From the NCBI GenBank assembly GCA_029977305.1, contig JAPOLF010000001.1, positions 277 through 27,047 of the forward strand: a stretch of DNA of 26,771 nucleotides, in the 5' to 3' direction. Positions 1 through 8,680 of this stretch are shown here, in pieces. Below the pieces are notes generated by a model. That model was not told where the DNA came from. It did no database searches and worked only from the letters and a program-made list of their open reading frames with translations. The DNA is from a bacterium. Lineage in GTDB: Bacteria; Chloroflexota; Chloroflexia; Thermomicrobiales; UBA6265. Within the stretch, counting starts at the first letter, position 1. The number at the start of each line of letters is the position of its first letter. Position numbers and translations under genes: made by a program.

Positions 1-1
1 C

Positions 2-892
2 GCCGATGCCACCTTTACCAACCGGGAAGCCACCGCGGACGAGCTCGTCCACGCCTGGTTCCTTCTCCTCTCCGCTACCGGCGCTGAGACCGGATCCCTC
101 GGCACCACGGCGGAGCAGGATGCCGCCGCCATGGCATTCATCCAGCCCTATCTCGATGCTGCCTTCCAACTCCAGCGCGCCAACGGCGAGCGATACGTCG
201 CCACCACCTATGTCCCGGCCGACATCGACCTCTTCGCCATCGAGGGGCTCATCGAGACACGTCCCACCGAAAACCTCATCGTCGCCCGCTACGGCGTGAG
301 CGCTCCCGGTTCGTCCACCGCCGACACCAACCTCGTCCTCAGCGACGAACTCCGCCCGCGCCTCACGTCCTTCCGCTGGGACGACACCGCGGCGCAGTGG
401 AAAGTCCTCACCCACGCCAACTTCAACGTCCCGATCGCCACCATCTGCGGCGGCGAGCTGCTGGTGCAACCACCGCATCCGGCCGTCCCGACGAGCGAAG
501 AGGACTCCACACTCGGTCTGAACCTCATGCTTGCCCTGCGCGATGCCATCCTTGCCGGCAACCTCACCCCACTCCTCGATCAGCAGACCCAGATTCAGCA
601 CGCAAGCGGGATGGGCATCACCACGAGCGCCGAACTGGTCCCCGCGGAATACAAGTACCGCTCGTTCGAGTACAGCGACCTGCTGGTCACCCGCAACGAG
701 GATGTCCTTGCCATCTCCTATCTCGGGAAGCCCGACGGCCTGGTGCTCGGGTTCGAGGCCGTCGATGAATGGCACCCGCGTCTGATCGCCTTCCGACGTC
801 TCGAGGAGGGCCAATGGAGGGTGATTGCCTCGGCAAACTTCGTCAATGTCAAAGCAGTTCCCGCAGGCGTCGAGTGTGTCGCAGCCGGCTAG
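2..892 (+). CDS. Hypothetical protein with two NTF2/DUF4440-like halves (5' partial)
   Basis: The reading frame is open from the first bases of the window, so the true start lies upstream; 296 residues are visible, ending at TAG. I do not recognise a named family. The protein shows an internal duplication. An N-terminal half ends in a segment reading RPRLTSFRWDD..WKVLTHANFN, and a C-terminal half ends in HPRLIAFRRLEEGQWRVIASANF. Each is preceded by a VP(A)-x-I/Y...F...TR-x-E-N/D segment. This layout of a helix-rich stretch followed by strands resembles SnoaL/DUF4440 (NTF2-like) folds, which often bind small ligands or sit in secreted proteins. That assignment is inference. No catalytic motif is visible, and the N-terminus (signal peptide or not) cannot be seen. 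The next feature downstream is the tRNA gene, 92 bases on. Confidence 0.7.
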   Translation, partial: ADATFTNREATADELVHAWFLLLSATGAETGSLGTTAEQDAAAMAFIQPYLDAAFQLQRANGERYVATTYVPADIDLFAIEGLIETRPTENLIVARYGVSAPGSSTADTNLVLSDELRPRLTSFRWDDTAAQWKVLTHANFNVPIATICGGELLVQPPHPAVPTSEEDSTLGLNLMLALRDAILAGNLTPLLDQQTQIQHASGMGITTSAELVPAEYKYRSFEYSDLLVTRNEDVLAISYLGKPDGLVLGFEAVDEWHPRLIAFRRLEEGQWRVIASANFVNVKAVPAGVECVAAG

Positions 893-900
893 GTCTCACT

Positions 901-945
901 CGGTGACAGCCACCGTTGCCCATTCCGCGCACCCCGTGGCACACT
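901..945 (+). promoter_or_regulatory. Spacer with weak hairpin and possible tRNA-Ser promoter
   Basis: CGGTG (901-905) and CACCG (911-915) can form a 5-bp hairpin after the upstream gene, without a T-run. TTGCCC (916-921) lies 18 bases before CACACT (940-945), which resembles the TACACT -10 box seen at fmdB. It would start RNA about 33 bases before the mature tRNA end. Weak matches only. Confidence 0.3.
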
Positions 946-984
946 AGCGGACGCCTCGGGCGACCAACAGCGCCCAACAGCCAC

Positions 985-1076
985 GGAAGGGTCGCATAGC
1001 CTGGCCTAGTGCGCGCGACTGGAAATCGCGTAGGCGGTAACACGCCTCGAGGGTTCGAATCCCTCCCCTTCCGCCA
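985..1076 (+). tRNA. serT: tRNA-Ser (anticodon GGA), CCA encoded
   Basis: A full class II cloverleaf can be drawn. The acceptor stem GGAAGGG (985-991) pairs perfectly with CCCTTCC (1066-1072). The anticodon stem CGCGA (1014-1018) pairs with TCGCG (1026-1030) around loop CTGGAAA, so the anticodon is GGA at 1021-1023, reading TCC/TCT. A long variable arm built on GGCG/CGCC is typical of serine tRNA. The T stem GAGGG/CCCTC encloses TTCGAAT (1054-1060). The discriminator is G1073 and CCA is encoded at 1074-1076. The antisense frame across it encodes the RDSNPRG-type peptide often mis-annotated over tRNA genes. The gene symbol is generic. Confidence 0.96.
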
Positions 1077-1088
1077 CACGTGAAGGTC

Positions 1089-2576
1089 CTACGCCGGCGG
1101 CTTCCGACCAGGCGCCTCAGCGGGAGCAAGCGGATCAATCTGATGGGCGGCCCGGAGCCCACTTTCGATCGCACCCTCAACCCAACCAGTCTTGAAACTG
1201 GTGAAGTCACCAGCGAAGTGCAGCCGACCTTCTGGGCGCGTCCACTCATTGATCATCCAACCCGCCCCGGGTGGCACGATGCCCCATGAGCCCTTAATCC
1301 ACGGCTGATCCACCCAGTCGAAACTCTGGGTGTGGATGACCTCGCCGAGCATACCGGGCATGTCAGCTTCAAAGAGGTCGAGCATCTCTCGCTCGCGGGT
1401 GGCTGCCGGCATCGCGCGGTAGGCAGCGGCATTGGGTCCGTTCAAGTAGAAGAATGCGTTGCCGTGGCCTCCCGGCTCGTTGCCAGTGATGTCGATCAAG
1501 CGCTCCCACGGGCGGTCGCTGCCGGCCATCGGCCAGCCGTGCGCTCCTTTGGTCAGCCAGACCGGCGAGCGCGTCTCCACCACCAACTTGATTGCCGTGC
1601 CCCAAGCCATCGACTCGATCATGCGCTTCTTGCCCGCTGACCACGCTGGTCGGACTTCAACCTCTGGCAGCACCGAAAACGGGATCGTGGAAACCACCGC
1701 ATCGCCGGTGAACTCGCGGCCATTCCGGGTGACGACCCGGACCTTCGGCCCGGTTTGGTCAATCAGGACGACTGGAGCATCGAGAACTACCCGCTCGCCG
1801 AGTTCCCCCGCCATCGCCTCAGGCAGGCGTTGGTTCCCCCCAGCGATGCGGAACAGCGTCTGTTCGCCGAAGTGGTAGGCGAGATCGGCTTGGATCATCA
1901 AGGCCGGAGCGTCGATGAAGCGGCCGCCATGGGCACTGAGCAGTTTGAAGAACATCTCCGAACCCCCGGCGCGGCGGATCAAATCGCCGAGCGTGAGCGG
2001 GTCGAGACGCCTGAGCGTTTCCGGATCGGGCCAATCGTTCGCAATCACTGATTCGTGGTCAAGGTCGCTCAGCATCAAGTAGCGACTCAGGGTGGTGGCG
2101 ATGGTCAGATTCCGCTCGCGCTGGGGAAGATCCCACGGCCATGCCCCGAGATTCGCGCCGTCACCGTACATGCCGTCGACGAGATAGCGCGTGAGGCCGT
2201 CGTTCATGCTGATGATCGGCAAGTCGAACCGCAGCACATACTGCAGCAGTTGCGCCATGTTCGCGCGGAAGTGACCTCCGCCTGCCTCGGAGAACTGTCC
2301 CGCTGTCAGCGGGATGGAGTACAGTCGCCCACCCACCCGATTCTGGTACTCGATGACCGTCACTTCGTGGCCGCGGCGATGCAGGGCGAGCGCGGCCGTG
2401 AGACCGGCCATCCCCGCACCGAGCACCAACACCTGAGACGGGGAATCGGCAGAGCCGGGTGTCTCGGGCTCCGCCATCGCTTGCACCCGGCCAAGTGGCG
2501 AACTCGGGAGGCCGCTGCCCGATGCGCCAGCGCGCAACGCGCGACGAGGCATGGCACCCGAGCGGCTGGTCGTCAC
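1089..2576 (-). CDS. FAD-dependent amine oxidase / NAD(P)-binding oxidoreductase
   Basis: About 495 residues from a GTG start at 2576, chosen because AGGGGGAG lies 6 bases upstream; longer upstream starts lack such a site. It is a flavoprotein of the monoamine oxidase / phytoene desaturase type. The dinucleotide-binding motif GAGMAG is at residues 53-58, the acidic end of the second strand is at E76, and the FAD motif RVGGR is at 80-84. The C-terminal FAD-contact segment reads LHFAGDFTSFKTGWVEGAIESG. Such enzymes oxidise amines or carry out related two-electron oxidations; the substrate cannot be read. The first 35 residues contain RRALRAGASGSGL and an AMA site before the FAD fold, resembling a weakened Tat signal, so export is possible but uncertain. 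It lies 177 bases after ribokinase on the same strand, and its 3' end is 12 bases from the convergent tRNA. Confidence 0.88.
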   Translation of the reverse strand: MTTSRSGAMPRRALRAGASGSGLPSSPLGRVQAMAEPETPGSADSPSQVLVLGAGMAGLTAALALHRRGHEVTVIEYQNRVGGRLYSIPLTAGQFSEAGGGHFRANMAQLLQYVLRFDLPIISMNDGLTRYLVDGMYGDGANLGAWPWDLPQRERNLTIATTLSRYLMLSDLDHESVIANDWPDPETLRRLDPLTLGDLIRRAGGSEMFFKLLSAHGGRFIDAPALMIQADLAYHFGEQTLFRIAGGNQRLPEAMAGELGERVVLDAPVVLIDQTGPKVRVVTRNGREFTGDAVVSTIPFSVLPEVEVRPAWSAGKKRMIESMAWGTAIKLVVETRSPVWLTKGAHGWPMAGSDRPWERLIDITGNEPGGHGNAFFYLNGPNAAAYRAMPAATREREMLDLFEADMPGMLGEVIHTQSFDWVDQPWIKGSWGIVPPGAGWMINEWTRPEGRLHFAGDFTSFKTGWVEGAIESGLRAAHQIDPLAPAEAPGRKPPA

Positions 2577-2693
2577 GATCGACTCCCCCTCTGCGAGCGA
2601 TCGGCGAGGCCTCCGACGCCCTCGTCCGACAATCGCTGACTCGTCGCCCCATCGTATCGCATGGTGGTCCGGCGCCCACACAGCGCGGAATGA

Positions 2694-2705
2694 TGAAGCG
2701 CTTCA
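2694..2705. repeat. 12-bp perfect palindrome upstream of the amine oxidase
   Basis: TGAAGCGCTTCA is self-complementary over 12 bases. It sits in the 177-base gap between ribokinase and the amine oxidase, about 118 bases before the GTG start. It could be an operator. No convincing -35/-10 pair was found next to it, so function is unproven. Confidence 0.35.
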
Positions 2706-2753
2706 CTGGCAAATCCGGCATTCCCCCGGAGACTTCAATAACGAGGACAGGCC

Positions 2754-3683
2754 TTACGTTGCTTGAGTCTGGAGCATCCGCGCGATCTCCTCCGCCGTCG
2801 GCATGCTCGGCTGCGCCCCGGCCTTCGTCGCCGCCAATGACCCGGCGACCACCCCGGCCCGCGCTGCCTCCTGAACCGACTGCCCCGCCGCCAACCGCGC
2901 CGCGACCGCTCCACAAAACGCGTCACCCGCGCCCGTCGTGTCCACCACGGTCACCTTTGGCGCAGGCAACGTCGCTCCACCCTCAGGCGTCAACACCACC
3001 GCCCCTGCCGCCCCCAAGGTGATCGCAATTGCCGCCGGCCCCATCGCCGCCAACCCCGCAGCAGCCGCCATCGCGTTCTCCGGACCAACCTCGTACCCGA
3101 GGAGATCCGACGCCTCCGTCTCGTTGACGATCAACACATCGATCACCGGCAAGTGCACCCGTGCCCCCACCGCTTCCGGCGTCGCGTTGACCACCACCGT
3201 CGCCCCGTGCGCCTTCGCCGCTGCGAACAGCGCCACCCGCGCCGCCTCCGGCAACTCCAGCGTTGCCAGCACCACCCGCGGCCGCACCTGCTCACCGGCC
3301 GCACGCGCCGCCTCGGCCGTCACCGTCGCCGTCGCCCCCGGGATATAGGCGATCCGATTCTGCCCGCTCTCCTCCTCAACGGTGATCAGCGCCACCCCCG
3401 ACGCCACTCCGGCCGCCACGGCCACCGATCCCGTCTCGATCCCGTCCTTCCGCAAGTCGGCCAGCCGCTGCGCCCCAAAGTCGTCATCCCCCACCGCCCC
3501 GAGCATCACGGTGGCCCCGCCAGACCGTGCGCACGACACCGCCTGATTCGCGCCCTTGCCCCCGCCGAAGATGGCGAAACTCGATCCTGTGACCGTCTCG
3601 CCGGCCTCCGGCGCGCGGCGCACCCGTCCCACGAGATCCGTGTTGATCGTCCCCGCGACCAACACCGTCCCTGCTTTGCTCAT
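2754..3683 (-). CDS. rbsK: Ribokinase (PfkB family sugar kinase)
   Basis: 309 residues, the usual ribokinase length. The enzyme phosphorylates ribose (or a related sugar) at O5 with ATP in the cytoplasm. Visible landmarks are the N-terminal strand with GTINTDLV (residues 11-18), the PfkB signature 1 stretch GGGKGANQA (40-48), the NETE motif (187-190), TLGAAGA (222-228) and signature 2 DTTGAGDAF (248-256), with the catalytic base at Asp254. The start is supported by GGAGG six bases before ATG. It begins 30 bases after the transglutaminase gene on the same strand and is probably co-transcribed with it, although the functions are unrelated. No ribose transporter or RbsD is in the window, so the exact sugar (ribose, deoxyribose or another furanose) is open. 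Confidence 0.9.
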   Translation of the reverse strand: MSKAGTVLVAGTINTDLVGRVRRAPEAGETVTGSSFAIFGGGKGANQAVSCARSGGATVMLGAVGDDDFGAQRLADLRKDGIETGSVAVAAGVASGVALITVEEESGQNRIAYIPGATATVTAEAARAAGEQVRPRVVLATLELPEAARVALFAAAKAHGATVVVNATPEAVGARVHLPVIDVLIVNETEASDLLGYEVGPENAMAAAAGLAAMGPAAIAITLGAAGAVVLTPEGGATLPAPKVTVVDTTGAGDAFCGAVAARLAAGQSVQEAARAGVVAGSLAATKAGAQPSMPTAEEIARMLQTQAT

Positions 3684-3713
3684 CGTTCGCCTCCGATGCT
3701 TCGATGCCGACGA

Positions 3714-6299
3714 TCAACCCTTCGTGCGCCGCAGCATACCGCCGAGCACCCGCTTCCGAAGGTCGTGCCACGCCGAGAGCACATCCGCCCGCGCCTCCGG
3801 TTCCACCGGCCGCCCGGCGAACGCCTCCTCCGCGTAGCGATCCGCCACCACGCTCGCCGCGCGCCCGGTCCCCGGCACCCGTGCCCCGAGTTCTTGCGCG
3901 AACTCCCCCGGCGTCTGCGTCGCCTGTGTCGACAACCCGGTCAGCGCCGCCGCCCCCGTCATCCGCGTGAAGAACCCGGCCATCGGCGGTAATCCCCGCA
4001 GTCGCCAGTTCCACGCCACGACCCCGACGATCGTCGCCAGCAATCCCGCCAGCAATGCCATCACCGCCGCAATTCCGAACATGCGCCCAGGCTGATTGAG
4101 CATCCCGCCGAGATCGGGCGGCGGCGGCAACGTGATGCCTCCCGCAGCGGGCGGCGTCGGCGTGCCCGCACCGGGTGTCGCGACAGCGGTTGGTTCCGGG
4201 GCAGGCGTCGGGGTCGTCGGCACCGCCGTCGCGACCTCACCGTAGGCGATCGACTCTTGGCTCGCCGTCGGCTCGAAGGGAATCCACCCATACCCCGGGA
4301 AGTACGCCTCAACCCACAAGTGGGCGTTCTTCTGGCGGTACAGATATCCCTGAGCCTCCGCGTCCCACGGGGCCGGGTAATACCCGCCAACCACGCGTGC
4401 CGGAATCCCCTGCGAGCGCAGCATCACCGCCATCGCGCTCGCGTAGTACTCGCAGTACCCCTCGCGGCTGTCGAACACCACGTAATCCACCACGTCCTGA
4501 TCGCGTGGCGGCGCGGCAATGTCCTCGTTGTAGGTGATGGTCGAGCGCAGGAATTCCTGGATCGCGATCGCCTCATCGTAGGGGTTCGTCGCGTCCTCGC
4601 TGAGCCGTCCCGCCAGATCCCGCGTCCGCTGCGTCACGCTCTCCGGCAGCTGCAGGTACCGCGACGTCACCCACTCCGGATACGCCGTTCCCGCCTCGCG
4701 CAATTGATCCGCCGTTGCCCGGCTTGCCAATCCGGTCACTGAGTACCGCCGATCCTCCGGCAATCCCCCGCTCGCGAACACCGCCTCGACATCGTCATAG
4801 ACCGGGATCTGTCCGCTCACGATCAGTTGGTCGACCTCGCCGTCCGGCGTGATCGTCCAGGACACATCGAGGAACCGACTCCGCAGTTCCTCCACCGAGT
4901 CGTTGATCGCGGCGTTCATCGCCGGGTCGATCGCCAGCGGCCGCTCCCCGATGCTCGCCGGATCGAATCGCGTGGTCAGCAGCAACTGCGCGAACTGCTG
5001 CAGGTCGATCGGCACCGCCGCCGCGCCCGCCCCGAGGTTGTACACCTCGTTGTCCAACTGCCGCCAAGCCAACTGCACGCTCGTTCGCACGTCATCCGAT
5101 GTCAGATAGGTATCCCGGGTGAAGAGTTGATTCCCGGCGTCGGTCAACATCTCGATTTCGGCCTGCGTCTGCTGCGTCCCCTGATACGGCGAGAGGTGCA
5201 CTGCCTGGCCGCGCGCGAACGTCATCTGTGGGCTGAATTCCTGCCCTGCGTCGTTCACGCTGTCGAATGTCCGCTCCGTCGAACTGTCCCAGCCATGCCC
5301 GGTGTACTCGTCGTACCGTCGCCCGATCAGATAGTCCGGTGGCGCGCTTCCCTCCACCGGACGCACCACCATCACCGGTTCATCGGTCAGGTTGAGTTCA
5401 CCGCCAAGCTGGAAGTTGTCCCGAAAATCCGAGTAGCTCCCGCCACCACCGAGGGAGCTCGGGCCACCCAGTTTCTCGACCAGCGACTGCACCTGCTCCT
5501 GCACCGCGCCGAACGGCTGCTCCAAGCGCGACCATGCCGAGCCTAATCCCTCGCGAGCAGAGTAGGGGACAGTCCAGCCAATCACCGCCGCCAGCAGCGC
5601 GATCAACGCCCCAGCCATCAAGAACCGCCGCGACACCCGTCTGGGAGCACTCAGTCCCGACTGCGCCCACACCTGCTGACGCCGAAAAGCATGGAAACGT
5701 GCTGCCATCACACAGGCGGCGATCACGAACACCGCCAACGGCAACGCGTCCCGTTCAGCGAACCGCCCCAGACTGACCACCGTCACCGCGCCAGGCAGCA
5801 GCAACGCTACCACCAGCCATCCATACCGGTACAGCGTCCACCCTGAGGTGTATGCCACCAGCCATGCCATCAACCCGATCATCACCCCGGCAACGATCTG
5901 GTCACCGCCGATGATCACGCCACTGCGTTGTTGAAACGCGTCGGTCAGGGCCAACCCGACATAGTTCAGCCGCTCGACCCGAGACCCCGACACAGCGGTC
6001 AGCCCTTCGGCCACCACGCTCACCGCTCCGATAATCCCGACCATGAATGCCGCGAGGTGCGCCAGCAAGTCCGTCGTCCGGACCTTCGCCAGCACCAGTC
6101 CGAAGATCATCCCCGCAAGCGCGAGCGTCACCAAACCACCCACGCCCGGCGCATCAGGGATCCGCGCCATCGCGACGCCGGTCGTCACCACCACCACGGC
6201 GTGCGCGATGAGCACGCTCCAGCCTTCCGCAGGATGGGGGATCGCGAGGCGGAATCGACGCGGCGTCGACGCGGCGGGACTCGTGGACAGGATCGACAT
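3714..6299 (-). CDS. TgpA-type membrane transglutaminase-like protein
   Basis: 861 residues. The N-terminal quarter is a run of hydrophobic segments. A large extracytoplasmic region follows, and then a transglutaminase-like core with the Cys in EGYCEYYASAMAVMLRSQG (Cys616) and the His in NAHLWVEAYFPGYGW (His660). The third position is Glu676 in FEPT, where many relatives have Asp. A linker of Thr/Pro repeats (TPTPAPEPTA) leads to one more membrane helix near residue 745 and a C-terminal cytoplasmic DUF4129-like tail. The family is thought to be a periplasmic or cell-surface peptidase/transglutaminase. It follows DUF58 by 42 bases in the MoxR-DUF58-TgpA order conserved in many bacteria. The ATG has little Shine-Dalgarno; a TACTAT box (6306-6311) just upstream could give a nearly leaderless extra transcript. 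Confidence 0.88.
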   Translation of the reverse strand: MSILSTSPAASTPRRFRLAIPHPAEGWSVLIAHAVVVVTTGVAMARIPDAPGVGGLVTLALAGMIFGLVLAKVRTTDLLAHLAAFMVGIIGAVSVVAEGLTAVSGSRVERLNYVGLALTDAFQQRSGVIIGGDQIVAGVMIGLMAWLVAYTSGWTLYRYGWLVVALLLPGAVTVVSLGRFAERDALPLAVFVIAACVMAARFHAFRRQQVWAQSGLSAPRRVSRRFLMAGALIALLAAVIGWTVPYSAREGLGSAWSRLEQPFGAVQEQVQSLVEKLGGPSSLGGGGSYSDFRDNFQLGGELNLTDEPVMVVRPVEGSAPPDYLIGRRYDEYTGHGWDSSTERTFDSVNDAGQEFSPQMTFARGQAVHLSPYQGTQQTQAEIEMLTDAGNQLFTRDTYLTSDDVRTSVQLAWRQLDNEVYNLGAGAAAVPIDLQQFAQLLLTTRFDPASIGERPLAIDPAMNAAINDSVEELRSRFLDVSWTITPDGEVDQLIVSGQIPVYDDVEAVFASGGLPEDRRYSVTGLASRATADQLREAGTAYPEWVTSRYLQLPESVTQRTRDLAGRLSEDATNPYDEAIAIQEFLRSTITYNEDIAAPPRDQDVVDYVVFDSREGYCEYYASAMAVMLRSQGIPARVVGGYYPAPWDAEAQGYLYRQKNAHLWVEAYFPGYGWIPFEPTASQESIAYGEVATAVPTTPTPAPEPTAVATPGAGTPTPPAAGGITLPPPPDLGGMLNQPGRMFGIAAVMALLAGLLATIVGVVAWNWRLRGLPPMAGFFTRMTGAAALTGLSTQATQTPGEFAQELGARVPGTGRAASVVADRYAEEAFAGRPVEPEARADVLSAWHDLRKRVLGGMLRRTKG

Positions 6300-6341
6300 G
6301 CTCAGATAGTACCCCGCACCAGCGGGCGATTCCCACCGTGC

Positions 6342-7610
6342 CTAGCGCAAGCGCGACCGCTGCGGTCCCGCCATCACCGATCCCAGCGCCGCCACCATCG
6401 GTTGCCCGTAGGCCACCGTCGCAACCGGGATCCCGGCAATCACCAAGCGATGCTTCGTGTCCGCCGCCGACGGAGCCGGCGCGAACGTCGATGCCTCGAT
6501 CAGCACCACCGATGCCGACGACCGCCGCTCCCGCAATTCCGCCAACGCCCCGACCCACTGCTGCCCGGTCGATGGCGTGACCACCACCAACCCCTCTTGC
6601 CGCGTGAACCGCGACGCCTCCGCCAGCAACACCTCGCCGACGGGGAGCGTGCCGTCAGCACTCACCACGGCAAGCATCTCAAGCACTTTGGTCAACTGGC
6701 GATCCCCACGCTCCGGCGGCAGGGTTTGCAGGGTCTTCCCGGTGGCGATCAGTCCCACGCTGCGCCCCTCCCCGAGAAAATGCCGAGCCAGCGATGCCAC
6801 CGCCGTGACCGCCACCTCGACCGAAGAATCGAGCCACGCCTCGACCGGCCACGCACCCTGCGCATCGGGCTGCATCGCCAACGGGTGGTCCGCTGTCCGG
6901 TGCACCGTTGCCTCGAGATCGAGCACCAACCACACATCCGCGGTCTGGTCCTGATCGAATTCCTTCACGATCAAGCGACCGCGCCGCGCCGTCTGGCTCC
7001 AGGAAATGCGATTCGTCGGGTCCCCCGGGGCGTAATCCCGGATCCCCGAGACGTTCGGCGTCACCACCATCGACTTCCGGTCCACCGTCGCCCCGCCGTC
7101 CAGCAGCGCCCTCGGGCTCGCCGCCCGCAACAGCGTCACCATTGCCGGGTAGATCACCACCTCGCGCCAATCCTCCACCCGCTGCGAGGCCGGGAACAGC
7201 CCCAGCGGATCGCCCGAGCGGAGCGTCACCGGCCCGAGATGAAACCGCCCCCGCCGTGAGCACAGGGTGGTCACCTCCCACGTCTGAGTCGCGTGCCGTC
7301 CGAGGTTCACCACCCGCCCCGGATCGTGTTCTGGCAGCTCGGAGTGGTCGACCACCTCCACCCACAGCTTGCCCAGCATGCTCCGATTGGAGATGCGCAG
7401 CTGCTCATGGAACGCCTGTCCGACCTGCCCCCGCGTCGCGAGCACCGATCGGTTCAGGCCAACCCCGCGCAAGGACAACCGGCTCCAGACGAACGACCCG
7501 ACCAGCACCGCACCAAGCGCCAGAGCCAGCGTGTCGAGGACCGCCCACTGCAACACCTGCCCGAACACGAGCACCAGCAGCAGGAGCAACAAAAACTTGA
7601 CGGCATTCAT
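6342..7610 (-). CDS. DUF58 domain-containing membrane-anchored protein
   Basis: 422 residues, starting at ATG 7610 because the sequence turns immediately into a strongly hydrophobic hairpin of two membrane spans (about residues 5-20 and 26-42). An upstream in-frame ATG would place a charged stretch before the span and overlap moxR. The DUF58 signature RDYAPGDPTNRISW lies at about 191-204, followed by ARRGRLIVKEFDQDQ and a von Willebrand-A-like core beginning VWLVLDLEA. DUF58 proteins accompany MoxR ATPases and are thought to be their partners or substrates in envelope or redox-enzyme maturation; the biochemical role is not settled. The gene lies 31 bases after moxR and 42 bases before the transglutaminase gene. 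Confidence 0.88.
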   Translation of the reverse strand: MNAVKFLLLLLLVLVFGQVLQWAVLDTLALALGAVLVGSFVWSRLSLRGVGLNRSVLATRGQVGQAFHEQLRISNRSMLGKLWVEVVDHSELPEHDPGRVVNLGRHATQTWEVTTLCSRRGRFHLGPVTLRSGDPLGLFPASQRVEDWREVVIYPAMVTLLRAASPRALLDGGATVDRKSMVVTPNVSGIRDYAPGDPTNRISWSQTARRGRLIVKEFDQDQTADVWLVLDLEATVHRTADHPLAMQPDAQGAWPVEAWLDSSVEVAVTAVASLARHFLGEGRSVGLIATGKTLQTLPPERGDRQLTKVLEMLAVVSADGTLPVGEVLLAEASRFTRQEGLVVVTPSTGQQWVGALAELRERRSSASVVLIEASTFAPAPSAADTKHRLVIAGIPVATVAYGQPMVAALGSVMAGPQRSRLR

Positions 7611-7641
7611 CGAGGCATCCCAGCGGCGAACCGCCCCGGCA

Positions 7642-8622
7642 TCATCGACGTGCGGCCGGCTGCGCACCCGGGACCGGCACCCGGTTCAGGATCTCCGCGA
7701 TCACCGCCCGGCTGTCGAGTTGCTGCACCCGCGCCGTCGGGTTCACGATCACGCGGTGCGCCAGTGTCACCTCGGCCAACGCCTTCACGTCGTCCGGGAT
7801 CACATAGTCCCGCCCCTTGATCGCTGCCCACGCCCGAGCCGTGTTGTACAGCGCGAGACTCCCGCGCGGACTCGCCCCGAGGTACACCGCCTCATGCTGT
7901 CGCGTCGCCTCGGTCAGCGAGACGATGTACTCGCTGATGGCCGGTGCCACATGCACCTCGCGCACCGCCTGCTGCGCCGCGATCAAGTCGCTCTGCCCGA
8001 TCACCTGCGTCAAATCCTGCAAGGGATGTCCGTGATGCTGGCGCTGCAGCAACTCCAGCTCGTTCGCCCGTCCCGGGTACCCGAGACTCAGCCGAATCAG
8101 GAACCGATCCAACTGCGCCTCCGGCAGCGGGAACGTCCCCTCGTACTCGATCGGGTTCTCCGTCGCCAACACGATGAACGGATCGGGGAGGGGATGGCTC
8201 ACGCCGTCGACCGTCACCTGTCCCTCTTCCATCGCCTCGAGCAACGCGGCTTGCGTCTTAGGGGTCGCTCGATTGATCTCATCCGCCAACACCAACTGGC
8301 TGATGATCGGTCCCGGCCGGAACTCGAACCGCGACGTCACCTGATCGAAGACATTGACCCCGGTCACATCACTCGGCAACAGGTCAGGCGTGAACTGGAT
8401 CCGCTTGAACCCCAGACCGAGCGTCTTCGCCACGGCCTTCGCCATCACCGTCTTCCCGACGCCGGGCACATCCTCGACCAGCACATGGCCGCGGCACAGC
8501 ACCGCCGTCAGCACCAGCAGCACTTCACGCTGCTTCCCGACGATCACGCGCTCGACGTTCTCCGTCGCCCGCTGCGCCACCTGTTGGACGACGAGAGGAT
8601 CCATGCCGAGCGCTGCTCCCAT
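7642..8622 (-). CDS. MoxR family AAA+ ATPase
   Basis: 326 residues from ATG 8622. An alternative start is ATG 8604, which has GGGAG 11 bases upstream; a still earlier ATG at 8661 would lie upstream of the -10 box. AAA+ features in order: Walker A EDVPGVGKT (50-58), Walker B ADEINR (113-118), sensor 1 VLATENP (151-157), and the EGTFPLPEAQLDRF segment (161-174) typical of MoxR. A C-terminal lid domain ends in PDDVKALAEVTLAHRV and beyond. MoxR ATPases act as chaperone-like motors that help assemble or activate partner complexes, usually with DUF58/VWA proteins encoded alongside, as here. It is first in the operon, divergent from polA, with a short untranslated leader. Confidence 0.92.
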   Translation of the reverse strand: MGAALGMDPLVVQQVAQRATENVERVIVGKQREVLLVLTAVLCRGHVLVEDVPGVGKTVMAKAVAKTLGLGFKRIQFTPDLLPSDVTGVNVFDQVTSRFEFRPGPIISQLVLADEINRATPKTQAALLEAMEEGQVTVDGVSHPLPDPFIVLATENPIEYEGTFPLPEAQLDRFLIRLSLGYPGRANELELLQRQHHGHPLQDLTQVIGQSDLIAAQQAVREVHVAPAISEYIVSLTEATRQHEAVYLGASPRGSLALYNTARAWAAIKGRDYVIPDDVKALAEVTLAHRVIVNPTARVQQLDSRAVIAEILNRVPVPGAQPAARR

Positions 8623-8643
8623 GCTTGACCGACCGTACACCGG

Positions 8644-8649
8644 AGTATA
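8644..8649 (-). promoter_or_regulatory. -10 box TATACT for the moxR operon
   Basis: TATACT reads on the minus strand within CTATACTCCGGT, 22-27 bases before the chosen moxR ATG. No good -35 hexamer is visible 16-18 bases upstream. The same CCGGAGTATAG string (plus-strand reading) recurs upstream of pyrB. Confidence 0.45.
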
Positions 8650-8680
8650 GCCCCCACCCATGGTCCGACACGGTGCGACC

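Noticed and set aside
849..1079. Minus-strand small frame over the tRNA
   Set aside because: This is the familiar false peptide (RDSNPRG type) produced by translating tRNA antisense.
5928..7259. Plus-strand frame of about 440 codons across the DUF58 and transglutaminase genes
   Set aside because: The product is a His/Arg/Pro-rich shadow; the minus strand carries the DUF58 signature and membrane segments.
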